A stretch of DNA of 17,016 bases. It comes from Nitrospirae bacterium UBA4572. Its GTDB lineage: Bacteria; Nitrospirota; Leptospirillia; Leptospirillales; Leptospirillaceae. Below the pieces are notes generated by a model. It was not told the origin of the DNA, searched no databases, and saw only the letters and a program-made list of their open reading frames with translations. The stretch spans positions 45,123 through 62,138 of the forward strand of contig DGKK01000068.1 of the NCBI GenBank assembly GCA_002387725.1. Direction: 5' to 3'. A program made the position numbers and the translations under genes. Positions within the stretch are counted from its first letter, which is position 1, and each line of letters opens with the position of its first letter. Below are positions 7,901-15,278 of the stretch, piece after piece.

Positions 7901-7964
7901 CCATGTTCGAAGGAGCCATCCCCCTGACACCACATTACCCCGAAAAGTCGAAAAAGACCATGCA

Positions 7965-7991
7965 CGACTCTCAATTGAATTTTGAGAGTCG
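7965..7991. repeat. Perfect inverted repeat, 10-bp arms with 7-base centre
   Basis: CGACTCTCAA at 7965-7974 and TTGAGAGTCG at 7982-7991 flank a 7-base AT-rich centre. No T-run follows on either strand, so it does not look like a terminator. Its place between two divergent genes suits a transcription-factor site. The half-site GACYCTCAA recurs at 7881-7873 on the minus strand. Confidence 0.6.
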
Positions 7992-8008
7992 ACTCCCCCC
8001 GAAATGCC
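7977..8008. repeat. Imperfect direct repeat, copy 2
   Basis: Second copy of the element at 7867-7900. It starts inside the centre of the 7965-7991 palindrome and runs through its right arm into the C-tract. Confidence 0.4.
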
Positions 8009-8073
8009 CTATCTCACAGAACGGCCTCCGGATTGAAGGAGAGAGGAGAAGCGCTTGACCATTGCCCCAAAAC

Positions 8074-8103
8074 TTGATTCTTTCTTCCTCTCCCATCTAG
8101 AAT
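8074..8103 (+). promoter_or_regulatory. Putative sigma70-type promoter for the DUF4321 gene
   Basis: TTGATT at 8074-8079 and TAGAAT at 8098-8103 (5 of 6 matches to TATAAT) are 18 bp apart. Transcription would start near 8110, about 90 bases before the chosen start codon. A second -35-like TTGACC lies at 8055-8060 without a matching -10. Confidence 0.5.
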
Positions 8104-8199
8104 GAACCGAGCAATGTGGCTCTTCGGACCAGGCGTGGCCCGCATTCCCGGAATTCTCCCGGGCATTCGGCACTTTCGACATCTTTGGAAAGGCTCTCT

Positions 8200-8469
8200 G
8201 TGGCACAGATCAAAAAAGGAACGGGACTGCTGCTTTTTCTCCTGGTGGCAGGGACGGTGGCGGGGTCCGTCCTGACCCTCATCTTCGACGCCTTCATTCC
8301 TTCAGGTCCCCTGGCCCGAATCTTTCTCTCGAACATCTCCATCGGAAGTGCCGCTCCCACGACATTCCACCTGGTCCTGTTAGACCTCTCCCTCGGGCTT
8401 TCCTTTCACATCAACATCCTCAACGTACTTGGACTCTTTCTGGGCTACTACATCTACAGAAACTCCTGA
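8200..8469 (+). CDS. Small DUF4321-type membrane protein
   Basis: An 89-residue protein with two predicted membrane helices, about residues 8-29 (TGLLLFLLVAGTVAGSVLTLIF) and 67-86. Between them is a short polar loop containing FIPSGPLARIFLSNISIGS. The layout and the loop resemble DUF4321, small integral membrane proteins of unknown function; I assign this from memory of the family and have not run a profile. The start is the GTG at 8200 because AAAGG lies 6 nt upstream and the hydrophobic segment follows at once. A GTG at 8116 in the same frame lacks a ribosome-binding site. The gene is convergent with uvrB, 22 bases away. Confidence 0.8.
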   Translation: MAQIKKGTGLLLFLLVAGTVAGSVLTLIFDAFIPSGPLARIFLSNISIGSAAPTTFHLVLLDLSLGLSFHINILNVLGLFLGYYIYRNS

Positions 8470-8471
8470 CG

Positions 8472-8503
8472 GTTTCCCCCTTCGGGAACGCCTATCGCTT
8501 TTT
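8472..8503 (+). terminator. Weak candidate terminator between the convergent DUF4321 and uvrB genes
   Basis: An imperfect hairpin pairs G8472-C8478 with G8484-C8489 (six pairs, one bulge). A T6 run follows at 8499-8504, but about 8 bases intervene. The element reaches into the last codons of uvrB. It is weak, and a rho-dependent end is equally possible. Confidence 0.25.
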
Positions 8504-10588
8504 TCCCGGGCCCCGGGCATCGGAGCCCCCCCGTCCGGAGTCCTTTCTCTTTCTTCCGCGCCCGGATCCAATGTCGATTCCCTCCCCGGAGGGTCTTTCG
8601 CCCCGAGCCCGGAGGAGGTCCCGGAAATAGGCGGCCTTTTCGAAATCGAGCGCCTCAGCGGCCTCCACCATCCTGGCACGGATCTCGGCATCGCCCAATG
8701 AATGAGCCACAACCTCTTCCCTCTCCTCCGAAGCCATCTCGACCGTCACATAATCGCTTTCCGACACATGATAGAGGGCTTCCGGAATATTCTTGCGAAT
8801 GCTCTGGGGAACGATCCCGTTCTCCTTGTTGTAGGCCAACTGAATCGATCTTCGCCGGTTCATCTCATCGATGGCCTCCTTCATCGATCCCGTAACGCTG
8901 TCGGCATAAAAGATCACCCGGCCACGAAGATTCCGGGCGGCCCGTCCCGATGTCTGGATCAGGGAACGGCGAGAGCGCAGGAATCCCTCCTTGTCGGCAT
9001 CGAGAATGGCGACGAGGGAGACCTCCGGAAGGTCGAGTCCCTCCCGAAGAAGATTGATCCCCACAAGAACATCGAACTCTCCCCGACGAAGGTCCCGGAT
9101 GATTTCCATCCGTTCGATGGTATCGATCTCCGAGTGGAGGTAACGGACGCGCACCCCTCTCTCTTCAAGGTATTCGGTCAGGTTCTCCGCCATGCGCTTG
9201 GTCAGGGTCGTCACCAACACCCGGTCTCCCTGGGCAACCGTCTTTCGCACCTCCCCCAACAGATGATCCACCTGGTGGACGGCCGGCACGACCTCGACCT
9301 CGGGATCGACGAGCCCGGTCGGACGGATGACCTGTTCGACGGTCACCCCCTTCGAGGCCGCGAGCTCGTAGGGTCCGGGGGTGGCCGAGACAAAGATGAC
9401 CTGCTTCATCACTTGCTCAAACTCTTCGGCGGTCAGGGGACGGTTGTCAAAAGCGGAGGGAAGCCGGAAGCCAAAGTCCACAAGACTTTTTTTTCTGGAA
9501 TGGTCCCCCTGGTACATGCCTCCCACCTGAGGGACAGCCACGTGGCTCTCGTCGATCACCAGAAGGTAGTCCGGAGGAAAGTAGTCGAATAGTGTCGGAG
9601 GCGGCTCCCCGGGGGCGCGACCGGAAAGATGGCGGGAATAGTTTTCGATCCCGTGGCAGAAGCCGACCTCCCGGATCATCTCGAGGTCGAAAAGGGTCCG
9701 CTGTTCGATCCTCTGGGCCTCCACCAGCTTGTTGTTCTTCCGAAAATAGTCGATGCGCTCGGCCAGCTCTTCCTCAATGGCCGCCAGGGCCCCCTCGAGC
9801 TTGTCGGGAGGAAGCACATAGTGGGTCGCAGGGTAGATGATGATCGAGGGAACCTGAAGAAGCTCCTTGCCGGTGAGGGGATCGATCTCCCGGATCCGCT
9901 CCACCGTGTCCCCCCAGAACTCCACACGGAGCGCCCGCTCCTCATAGGAGGAGGGGAAGATGTCCACGACATCCCCCTTCACCCGAAAGGTTCCCCGGTG
10001 GAAGTCGATCTCGTTGCGCTCATACTGGATCTCCACGAGCCTCTCGAGAAGACGCTGTCTCCGGATCTCCATCCCCTGCTCGAGGTAAAGATGCATCTTG
10101 AGGTAGGAGTCGGGGGATCCGAGGCCATAGATGCAGGAGACCGACGCCACGACGATGGTGTCGAGTCGCTCGAGGAGTGCCGTCGTGGCACTGTGGCGCA
10201 TGCGATCGATCAGGTCGTTGATGGCCGAATCCTTTTCGATATAGGTATCGGTGGCAGGGAGATAGGCTTCCGGCTGGTAGTAGTCATAATAGCTGACGAA
10301 ATACTCGACGCGGTTGTCGGGAAAGAACTCCCGGAACTCCCGGTAAAGCTGGGCCGCCAGAGTCTTGTTGGGGGCCAGCACAAGGGCAGGCTTTCCGGCG
10401 TTGGCAATGACGTTGGCCACGGTAAAGGTCTTGCCGGATCCCGTCACCCCGAGAAGGGTCTGGAATCTCTCCCGATTTGAGACGCCCCGGGTCAGCCGGT
10501 CGATCGCCTTGCCCTGATCCCCGCAGGGGGCATAGTCCGAGACCAGCCGAAAACGCCCCTGACGAACAGGGGTGATGTCACCGCTCAT
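8492..10588 (-). CDS. uvrB: UvrABC excision-repair helicase subunit B
   Basis: Damage-verification subunit of nucleotide-excision repair, loaded by UvrA and recognised by UvrC. The protein is 698 residues, slightly longer than the usual 660-680. Seen in order: GVTGSGKT Walker A (47-54), the β-hairpin region YYDYYQPEAYLP (near 100), the Walker B/DEAH-like motif VIDESHV (near 345), helicase motif VSATPGPYE, motif V/VI sequence NLLREGLDLPEVSLVAILDADKEG and QTSGRAARN. A C-terminal UVR domain (ARMVEAAEALDFEKAAYFRDLL) binds UvrC. A Gly-, Arg- and Lys-rich tail of about 30 residues follows. The ATG at 10588 overlaps the ynfA stop as ATGA, with a G-rich ribosome-binding stretch upstream. An upstream in-frame extension to 10954 is only the other frame of ynfA. 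Confidence 0.98.
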   Translation of the reverse strand: MSGDITPVRQGRFRLVSDYAPCGDQGKAIDRLTRGVSNRERFQTLLGVTGSGKTFTVANVIANAGKPALVLAPNKTLAAQLYREFREFFPDNRVEYFVSYYDYYQPEAYLPATDTYIEKDSAINDLIDRMRHSATTALLERLDTIVVASVSCIYGLGSPDSYLKMHLYLEQGMEIRRQRLLERLVEIQYERNEIDFHRGTFRVKGDVVDIFPSSYEERALRVEFWGDTVERIREIDPLTGKELLQVPSIIIYPATHYVLPPDKLEGALAAIEEELAERIDYFRKNNKLVEAQRIEQRTLFDLEMIREVGFCHGIENYSRHLSGRAPGEPPPTLFDYFPPDYLLVIDESHVAVPQVGGMYQGDHSRKKSLVDFGFRLPSAFDNRPLTAEEFEQVMKQVIFVSATPGPYELAASKGVTVEQVIRPTGLVDPEVEVVPAVHQVDHLLGEVRKTVAQGDRVLVTTLTKRMAENLTEYLEERGVRVRYLHSEIDTIERMEIIRDLRRGEFDVLVGINLLREGLDLPEVSLVAILDADKEGFLRSRRSLIQTSGRAARNLRGRVIFYADSVTGSMKEAIDEMNRRRSIQLAYNKENGIVPQSIRKNIPEALYHVSESDYVTVEMASEEREEVVAHSLGDAEIRARMVEAAEALDFEKAAYFRDLLRARGERPSGEGIDIGSGRGRKRKDSGRGGSDARGPGKKR

Positions 10589-10905
10589 CGGCCCCCCCCA
10601 TAGACCATGATCCCGACTCCCGCTCCCACGAGCAGGGCCCCCAAAAGATCCCGGAAGTCCGGCCGAAAGCCGTCGACGACGGCAGCGAAAAGAAGGGAGA
10701 TAAGGACAAAAACTCCGCCATAGGCCGCATAGGCCCGGCCGAAGGGCAGGGGTTCCAGGGCGGCCACGACCCCGTAGAGCATCAGCCCTCCCAGTCCCAG
10801 AAGCCCGATGGTCAGGGGCGCGTGTTCGCGCATCCACCGCCAGACCCCGTATCCTCCTCCCACCTCGAGAACCCCGGACAGCATCATCAACATAAAGATC
10901 TTCAC
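10585..10905 (-). CDS. ynfA: YnfA/UPF0060-family small membrane protein
   Basis: A 106-residue, four-helix inner-membrane protein. The family signature GRAYAAYGGVFV and the following VVDGFRPDFRDLLGALLVGAGVGIMV match YnfA, a family related to the small multidrug resistance exporters; its role here is not established. The N-terminus VKIFMLMMLSGVLEVGGGY keeps the conserved Glu after helix 1 residues. The start is the GTG at 10905 with GGGGGAG about 4 nt upstream. An ATG at 10893 is an alternative. The frame opens to 11229 but lacks homology there. The stop overlaps uvrB as ATGA, so the two are co-translated. Confidence 0.9.
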   Translation of the reverse strand: MKIFMLMMLSGVLEVGGGYGVWRWMREHAPLTIGLLGLGGLMLYGVVAALEPLPFGRAYAAYGGVFVLISLLFAAVVDGFRPDFRDLLGALLVGAGVGIMVYGGGR

Positions 10906-11031
10906 ACCACTCCCCCATGGCCGGCCGTCGTCTTTGGCTCGAAGAAAGCCGCACCGTATTGACAGATCCTCAAGGAATCGTCCAAAGTGTTTGCCAATGA
11001 CACGTCCACGACAGATCCCGAAGGAGACTTC

Positions 11032-11754
11032 ATGACCCTTGATCCCGTTAGCCTCCGTCCCATCGAGAAGCACCATGCCGCCCCGGCGATCCGCATCTAT
11101 GGCGGACACCTCTATTACTTTGACAGTCTCGATTCCCGTGCCGCCTTCGACCGGGACCCCGAACGTTATGTCACCAACGCCCCCGGCCGGACACTGACGG
11201 TGGGGGTCATGGGGGCGGCCTCCGGTCAATTTTCACCCGAAGTCACGGAGCTTGCCCGGGAAACAGGACGAGCTATCGCCAGAAAACGCTTCGGTCTCAT
11301 CACGGGAGCCTGTCCGGGTCTCCCCTGGGAGGCCTGCAAGGGGTTCAAGGAGGTCGGGGGATTTTCCGTAGGAATCTCCCCGGCCCTTTCGGAAGAGGAA
11401 CATCTCCACCGTTTCCACTCTCCCAACGACCTCTATGACATGATCATCTTCACCGGCTCCGGACTCATGGGGCGGGAAGTGATCAACATCCGCTCCAGCG
11501 ACTTTGTGATCATCCTGGGGGGACATTCGGGAACCCTCGGGGAGTTTTCCATTGCCTATGACGAGGGAAAGCTGATCGGCGTCGTCGAGGGAAGCGGCGG
11601 GATCACGACCATCCTCGACAAGATCGTGGAGGCGGTGGCCAAGCCCACCGGAAGCACCATCCTCAGGGACTCCTCTCCGGAAGCGCTTCTCGATCGGATG
11701 ATCGATCACTACACCACGACACACTTCCGGAAACCCTCGGTCTTTATCGGGTAG
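11032..11754 (+). CDS. Degenerate YHS domain fused to a LOG/TIGR00725-like Rossmann protein
   Basis: A 240-residue protein in two parts. Residues about 1-48 look like a YHS domain (DPVSLRPI, GGHLYYFDSLDSRAAFDRDPERY), but its metal-ligand cysteines are replaced: S7, D31 and S35 stand where C is usual. Residues about 54-225 are a SLOG/lysine-decarboxylase-like Rossmann domain: TVGVMGAASG, the Gly-rich LITGACPGLPWEACKG, and the signature GGHSGTLGE (163-171) preceded by the Arg pair region GREVINIRS. LOG enzymes remove ribose-phosphate from nucleotides, but TIGR00725 members are largely uncharacterised, so no substrate is assigned. The start is the ATG at 11032 with AAGGAG 5 nt upstream; an upstream ATG at 10987 lacks this. 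It is divergent from ynfA-uvrB, and its 3' end overlaps the aminopeptidase gene by 11 bases, tail to tail. Confidence 0.85.
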   Translation: MTLDPVSLRPIEKHHAAPAIRIYGGHLYYFDSLDSRAAFDRDPERYVTNAPGRTLTVGVMGAASGQFSPEVTELARETGRAIARKRFGLITGACPGLPWEACKGFKEVGGFSVGISPALSEEEHLHRFHSPNDLYDMIIFTGSGLMGREVINIRSSDFVIILGGHSGTLGEFSIAYDEGKLIGVVEGSGGITTILDKIVEAVAKPTGSTILRDSSPEALLDRMIDHYTTTHFRKPSVFIG

Positions 11755-14347
11755 CGTCCTTCCTCTTGAGCCACCCGGAGAGTGCTTCCCGATTGGCCCT
11801 GTAGATCTCCCCGTTGGCGCGAATGGTTTCAAGGGCCTGGGCCACCGCCCGACGGGCCGCCGGAACGGGATGTCGGGAAAAGAAGTCCTCCACCATCGAC
11901 CGCTCCTCCTCGGAACGAAAAGGATCGGAGATCCCCCGAATCAGCCGGTTCAAGGCAAAGCCACCGGATTCGTAACGTCCATAGAAAATCTCCCAGTTCT
12001 GCGTGACAAAGTCGAATGTCCTCCGCCGTCCCATGGGATTTCGGGCGAGGGCCCCCACCACCCCCACCGCATCCTGTATCCGCACAAGAGGGGTGAGAGT
12101 GGCCGCAAGAGCCCGATCGAGAAGGGCGGGGTCCGGGGTGAAGGACAGGGCGTGGAGGAGGCGATTTTTTTCCTCCTGGTCGGGTTGGATCCCGGCCAGA
12201 TCCATCACCGCCTGAAAGATCTCCGGACTCCCCGTCGCCACCGCCCCGGAAAAGACCCCGAGGCGAAGATCGGCAGGAAGATCCGCGGGTTTCTGTCGGT
12301 AGGACTCAAAGCGTGGGATGCAGGCCGCCAGGGTCTCCGGATCCCCCAGACGGACAAGAGCCCCAAGAAGCGCCGAGCGAAGGAGCCTTTCCTGGTGGGG
12401 CTCCCCTTTCCCGGGCATCCATCCCGATCGCGCAAAGGCCGGACGAATCAGGGAAATGGCCCATTTCCGAAAATCCCCATGGCTCGCATCGCCCGCCCAG
12501 ATTCCATCGATCTCAAGGACATTGGCCAGGAGATCGGCCCATACGGCATAGGAGCACTCCTGTCCGAATTTTTCCGCGAGATCGAGGTAGTCTCCCACTG
12601 AGACAATCCCCGACCGAAAGAAGGCATACATATCGTTTTCCAGGGCCAGCCGATCAAGAACGGTCAACGCTCCCCTCTCCATGGCCTCCAGAATCTCGGT
12701 CCGAAGCTTGGGCGAGTAGAGGACGCGAAAGTACCCTGTCTGTCCGGCATTGATGTTGACCCAGCCGGATTTCGGTTCGGGGAGATCGATGGCGAGGGAA
12801 CGCTCGGCCAGCAGATGGCGGACGGCCGGCCCCCCACCGACGCTGACGGAGAGAAAAAGGGGCCAAAGGGGGGAGTCCGGAGCCCTCTCCAGGGACTCCC
12901 GGTCGCTTTGGCGAATTCTGAACGGATGCTGTGTCACGGAGAGTCCCTTCCCCTCCCGGGCCACCGAGACCCAGGGGTAGCCGGGAGTCGTCGTCCAGGC
13001 CGTCATCACTCGCCCAAGACCTCCATAAGGCGCAAAGGAGGGATTGGAGAGGCTGCGCCAGAGATCGGCCGTGGTGGCATTGCCATAGGCATGCCGGACG
13101 AAGTATTCGGCAAGAGACTTCCGGAAGGGCTCCGCCCCGAGGGCTGTTTCGAGCATCCGCAGAAGCGAGCCCCCCTTGGTGTAGCTGATGGCATCGAAGA
13201 TCTCGTTGATCTCTCCGGGATCCCCCACCGGCACCTCGATGGGATGGGTCTCTGCCAGCGCATCCATCTCGAGGGCCTCGTTTCGATCCTCGCTCTGAAA
13301 GAGCTCCCACATGCCCCACTCCGGGAAGAGCGCATCCACCGCCTTGACCTCCATCCAGGAGGCAAAGCCTTCATTCAGCCAAAGGTCATCCCACCAGGCC
13401 ATGGTCACCAGGTCACCGAACCATTGATGGGCCATTTCATGGGCCACCACCACAGCCACGCGCTGAAGGTTCCGGGCCGAGGCCCCTTCATGGGGGGAGA
13501 GGAGGGCCGTCTCCCGGAAGGTCATGGCCCCCCAGTTTTCCATGGCGCCAGCGGCAAAGTCGGGGATGGCCAACAGATCCAGCTTGGGCAGGGGATAAGG
13601 GGTGCCGAAGTAGTCGTTATACCAGGGGAGTAGGCGGCGGGCGACCTCCAGGGCAAACTCGCCATCCCTGCCACGTCCGGGAGGAGTATAGACGGCGATC
13701 TCAACCCCCGAGGCCACGGTAGAGATCCTGTCCCATCGGCCAATGGAGAGATGCAGAAGATAGGTGGACATGCGGGGGGTTCTGGAGAAAACAATGCGGG
13801 TCCCGCCCTCTCCATCTCCCTCCCGACTCTCCTCCGGCATGTTGGAGACGGCGGTGTAACCGGGGGGCACGGTAACCGACAGCGAAAATGTCGCCTTCAT
13901 CCTCGGTTCATCAAAACATGGGAAGGCCCGTCGGGCATCGGTCGCCTCAAACTGGGTCGTGGCCATGGGAAAGAACTCCCCGGATAGATCCTGCCCACGA
14001 CACCGGTAAAAGCCGGCCAGAAGATCGTCGACCTCCCGGGCAAACTCCAGAGACAGCTGGGCCCTCTTTCCCTGCTCAAAGAGCCGGGTCCCGGAGAGAA
14101 TGACCCGCTCCTCCGAGGGCAAAAGTCGCACCGACAGGGGGAAGTCCACCCCCTCGTAGCGGGCGACGGCTTTGGAAATCCGAAGGTCCTTGGCATTGAG
14201 CACAAACTCGATGGTGCTGCGATGGATCTCTACATCGATGGTGACCTCTCCCGTCAGGCGGGTAAACTCCGGATCGGGGGAGAGATGCAGATCATAGTGG
14301 CGGGGAAAAAGATCGTCAGGAAGCTGGAAGAGGCTATCTGTGGCCAT
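11744..14347 (-). CDS. M1-family zinc aminopeptidase (ERAP/APN-like)
   Basis: Cytosolic-looking metallo-aminopeptidase, 867 residues, that removes N-terminal residues from peptides. Seen in order: an N-terminal β-sandwich (about 1-205, with FPCFDEPRMKATF), the exopeptidase motif GAMEN (267-271), the zinc site HEMAH (H303, H307; E304 catalytic) with the third ligand E326 in LNEGFASW, and the transition-state tyrosine Y389 in SYTKGGSLL. A helical ERAP1_C-like C-terminal domain follows (about 540-850). There is no signal peptide, so it is probably intracellular. The ATG at 14347 has AAGGA 6 nt upstream. It lies 77 bases downstream of the thioredoxin gene and may share its transcript. The last 11 bases overlap the convergent YHS-LOG gene. 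Confidence 0.97.
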   Translation of the reverse strand: MATDSLFQLPDDLFPRHYDLHLSPDPEFTRLTGEVTIDVEIHRSTIEFVLNAKDLRISKAVARYEGVDFPLSVRLLPSEERVILSGTRLFEQGKRAQLSLEFAREVDDLLAGFYRCRGQDLSGEFFPMATTQFEATDARRAFPCFDEPRMKATFSLSVTVPPGYTAVSNMPEESREGDGEGGTRIVFSRTPRMSTYLLHLSIGRWDRISTVASGVEIAVYTPPGRGRDGEFALEVARRLLPWYNDYFGTPYPLPKLDLLAIPDFAAGAMENWGAMTFRETALLSPHEGASARNLQRVAVVVAHEMAHQWFGDLVTMAWWDDLWLNEGFASWMEVKAVDALFPEWGMWELFQSEDRNEALEMDALAETHPIEVPVGDPGEINEIFDAISYTKGGSLLRMLETALGAEPFRKSLAEYFVRHAYGNATTADLWRSLSNPSFAPYGGLGRVMTAWTTTPGYPWVSVAREGKGLSVTQHPFRIRQSDRESLERAPDSPLWPLFLSVSVGGGPAVRHLLAERSLAIDLPEPKSGWVNINAGQTGYFRVLYSPKLRTEILEAMERGALTVLDRLALENDMYAFFRSGIVSVGDYLDLAEKFGQECSYAVWADLLANVLEIDGIWAGDASHGDFRKWAISLIRPAFARSGWMPGKGEPHQERLLRSALLGALVRLGDPETLAACIPRFESYRQKPADLPADLRLGVFSGAVATGSPEIFQAVMDLAGIQPDQEEKNRLLHALSFTPDPALLDRALAATLTPLVRIQDAVGVVGALARNPMGRRRTFDFVTQNWEIFYGRYESGGFALNRLIRGISDPFRSEEERSMVEDFFSRHPVPAARRAVAQALETIRANGEIYRANREALSGWLKRKDATR

Positions 14348-14405
14348 GAAATGTCCTTATGGATGAAGAGGCTGGAGAAAAATCGGGAGATCACTGGGGG
14401 GCGAG

Positions 14406-14419
14406 GAGGGAGCTCCCTC
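14406..14419. repeat. 14-bp perfect palindrome just after the thioredoxin gene
   Basis: GAGGGAGCTCCCTC reads the same on both strands and lies in the 77-base gap between the thioredoxin stop and the aminopeptidase start. The nearest T-run on the minus strand is over 20 bases further on, so it is not a typical terminator. It could reduce read-through or be chance in GC-rich DNA. Confidence 0.35.
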
Positions 14420-14424
14420 TCGAC

Positions 14425-14883
14425 TCACACCACCATGGAGAGAAGGCGTTCGATGTGGGGACGGGACTGGGCCCCGACCATTCGGTTCAACTCATTCCCG
14501 TCCCTGATCAGGACCAGGGTCGGGATGCTCGACACCCGAAACTCCCTGGCCGTATAGCCATTTTCGTCGACATTGAGCTTGGCGACAATCACCCGCCCCC
14601 GGTATTCCCGGGCCAGATCCTCCAGCACGGGAGCGACCTGCCGGCAAGGGCCGCACCAGGGTGCCCAGAAGTCCACCAGAACCGGGAGGCGGGAGTTGAT
14701 GACCCGCTCGGAGAAGTCGGCATCTGTCACGACAATGGGCTCTGACGGCCCATAAGACGCCCCCCCCGGCGCCAGGGGGGCATGACAGCGCCCGCAGCGG
14801 GCATGCTCGATCCCCCGTTGAGGGTCAATATTGTTGTTCGCTCCGCAGTGTGGACAACGCACGAGATTTCTGGCCCCGCTCAC
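14425..14883 (-). CDS. trxC: Thioredoxin with N-terminal zinc ribbon (thioredoxin 2 type)
   Basis: Thiol-disulfide oxidoreductase, 152 residues against about 140 for E. coli thioredoxin 2. The N-terminus holds a zinc ribbon with two CxxC pairs: C10/C13 in RCPHCG and C30/C33 in RCGRCH. The thioredoxin fold begins near residue 48, with the active site WCGPC (76-80) after PVLVDFWAP and the cis-proline in SSIPTLVLI. The start is the GTG at 14883 because AGGGG lies 6 nt upstream and the zinc ribbon begins shortly after. The open frame to 15021 has no sensible domain. Zinc-ribbon thioredoxins are linked to oxidative-stress defence in other bacteria. It precedes the aminopeptidase gene on the same strand. 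Confidence 0.92.
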   Translation of the reverse strand: MSGARNLVRCPHCGANNNIDPQRGIEHARCGRCHAPLAPGGASYGPSEPIVVTDADFSERVINSRLPVLVDFWAPWCGPCRQVAPVLEDLAREYRGRVIVAKLNVDENGYTAREFRVSSIPTLVLIRDGNELNRMVGAQSRPHIERLLSMVV

Positions 14884-15097
14884 ATTGATCCCCTTCCATT
14901 GTCGATTGCGAATCTCGACAGAGTAATGATCCCGAGGGAATCTCTCTCCCGGATCCTTGACCGGCAAGATCGGCAGGGGAGAGATCCGGATGGCTTCCCA
15001 TCGGGCAGGAATCCGTCGCACACTTGATCGACTGTCCGGGGAGGGAGCCGTTTTTTCTTCCCTTGATCATATCCTTCCCTCCCTTCAGACGGCAAGG

Positions 15098-15123
15098 TCC
15101 CGTTGGGCAAAAAGGCAACGGGA
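15098..15123. repeat. Perfect inverted repeat, 8-bp arms with 10-base loop
   Basis: TCCCGTTG at 15098-15105 and CAACGGGA at 15116-15123 flank an A5-containing centre. It has no trailing T-run on either strand. Its position between divergent genes suggests an operator or a structured leader, which is inference. Confidence 0.5.
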
Positions 15124-15183
15124 AGGGGCCAGGACGGCGGGTTGCACCGGGGAGTTCAATAATTTCAAGGAGAGGGAGGGACG

Positions 15184-15192
15184 TGCTAGGAT
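15184..15192 (+). promoter_or_regulatory. Putative extended -10 promoter for the phospholipase D-like gene
   Basis: TGCTAGGAT has the TGn extension and a -10 (TAGGAT) with 4 of 6 matches to TATAAT. The -35 region is poor (TTCAAG at 15164-15169). Transcription would start near 15199, about 80 bases before the chosen start. Confidence 0.4.
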
Positions 15193-15278
15193 AGCGTCAC
15201 TGTTGTTTGAGTTCGATGACACCCGCCTTTTTTCGACATGCGAACCCGAGGAATCGCCCGCCCATGGAGGACCTGCCC

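Larger units (their letters stand above)
7819..8199. other. Divergent intergenic region between the GGDEF operon and the DUF4321 gene
   Basis: This 381-base region has no supportable gene. It holds an inverted repeat at 7965-7991, imperfect direct repeats at 7867-7900 and 7977-8008, and a plus-strand promoter at 8074-8103. The open frame continuing upstream of 8200 to a GTG at 8116 has no ribosome-binding site and an Arg/Ser-rich translation, so I treat that part as untranslated leader. Confidence 0.6.
14884..15278. other. Divergent intergenic region between trxC and the phospholipase D-like gene
   Basis: This 395-base region has no supportable gene. It contains the inverted repeat at 15098-15123 and a plus-strand extended -10 at 15184-15192. 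No clear -35/-10 pair was found for trxC on the minus strand. Confidence 0.55.

Noticed and set aside
10589..10954. N-terminal extension of uvrB by about 120 codons
   Set aside because: UvrB proteins start with the MSGD-type N-terminus at 10588. The extension lies over ynfA in another frame and shows no homology.
10959..10964. TTGACA on the plus strand upstream of the YHS-LOG gene as a promoter
   Set aside because: No acceptable -10 lies 16-18 bases downstream; the best hexamer there has only 3 of 6 matches. A promoter must exist nearby, but this pair is not convincing.
10906..11229. Upstream extension of ynfA to 11229
   Set aside because: The extra 108 residues lack YnfA features and overlap the start of the divergent YHS-LOG gene. 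The GTG at 10905 has a ribosome-binding site.
14884..15021. N-terminal extension of the thioredoxin to 15021
   Set aside because: The added residues are Arg- and Pro-rich with no domain. The zinc ribbon and the ribosome-binding site both point to the GTG at 14883.
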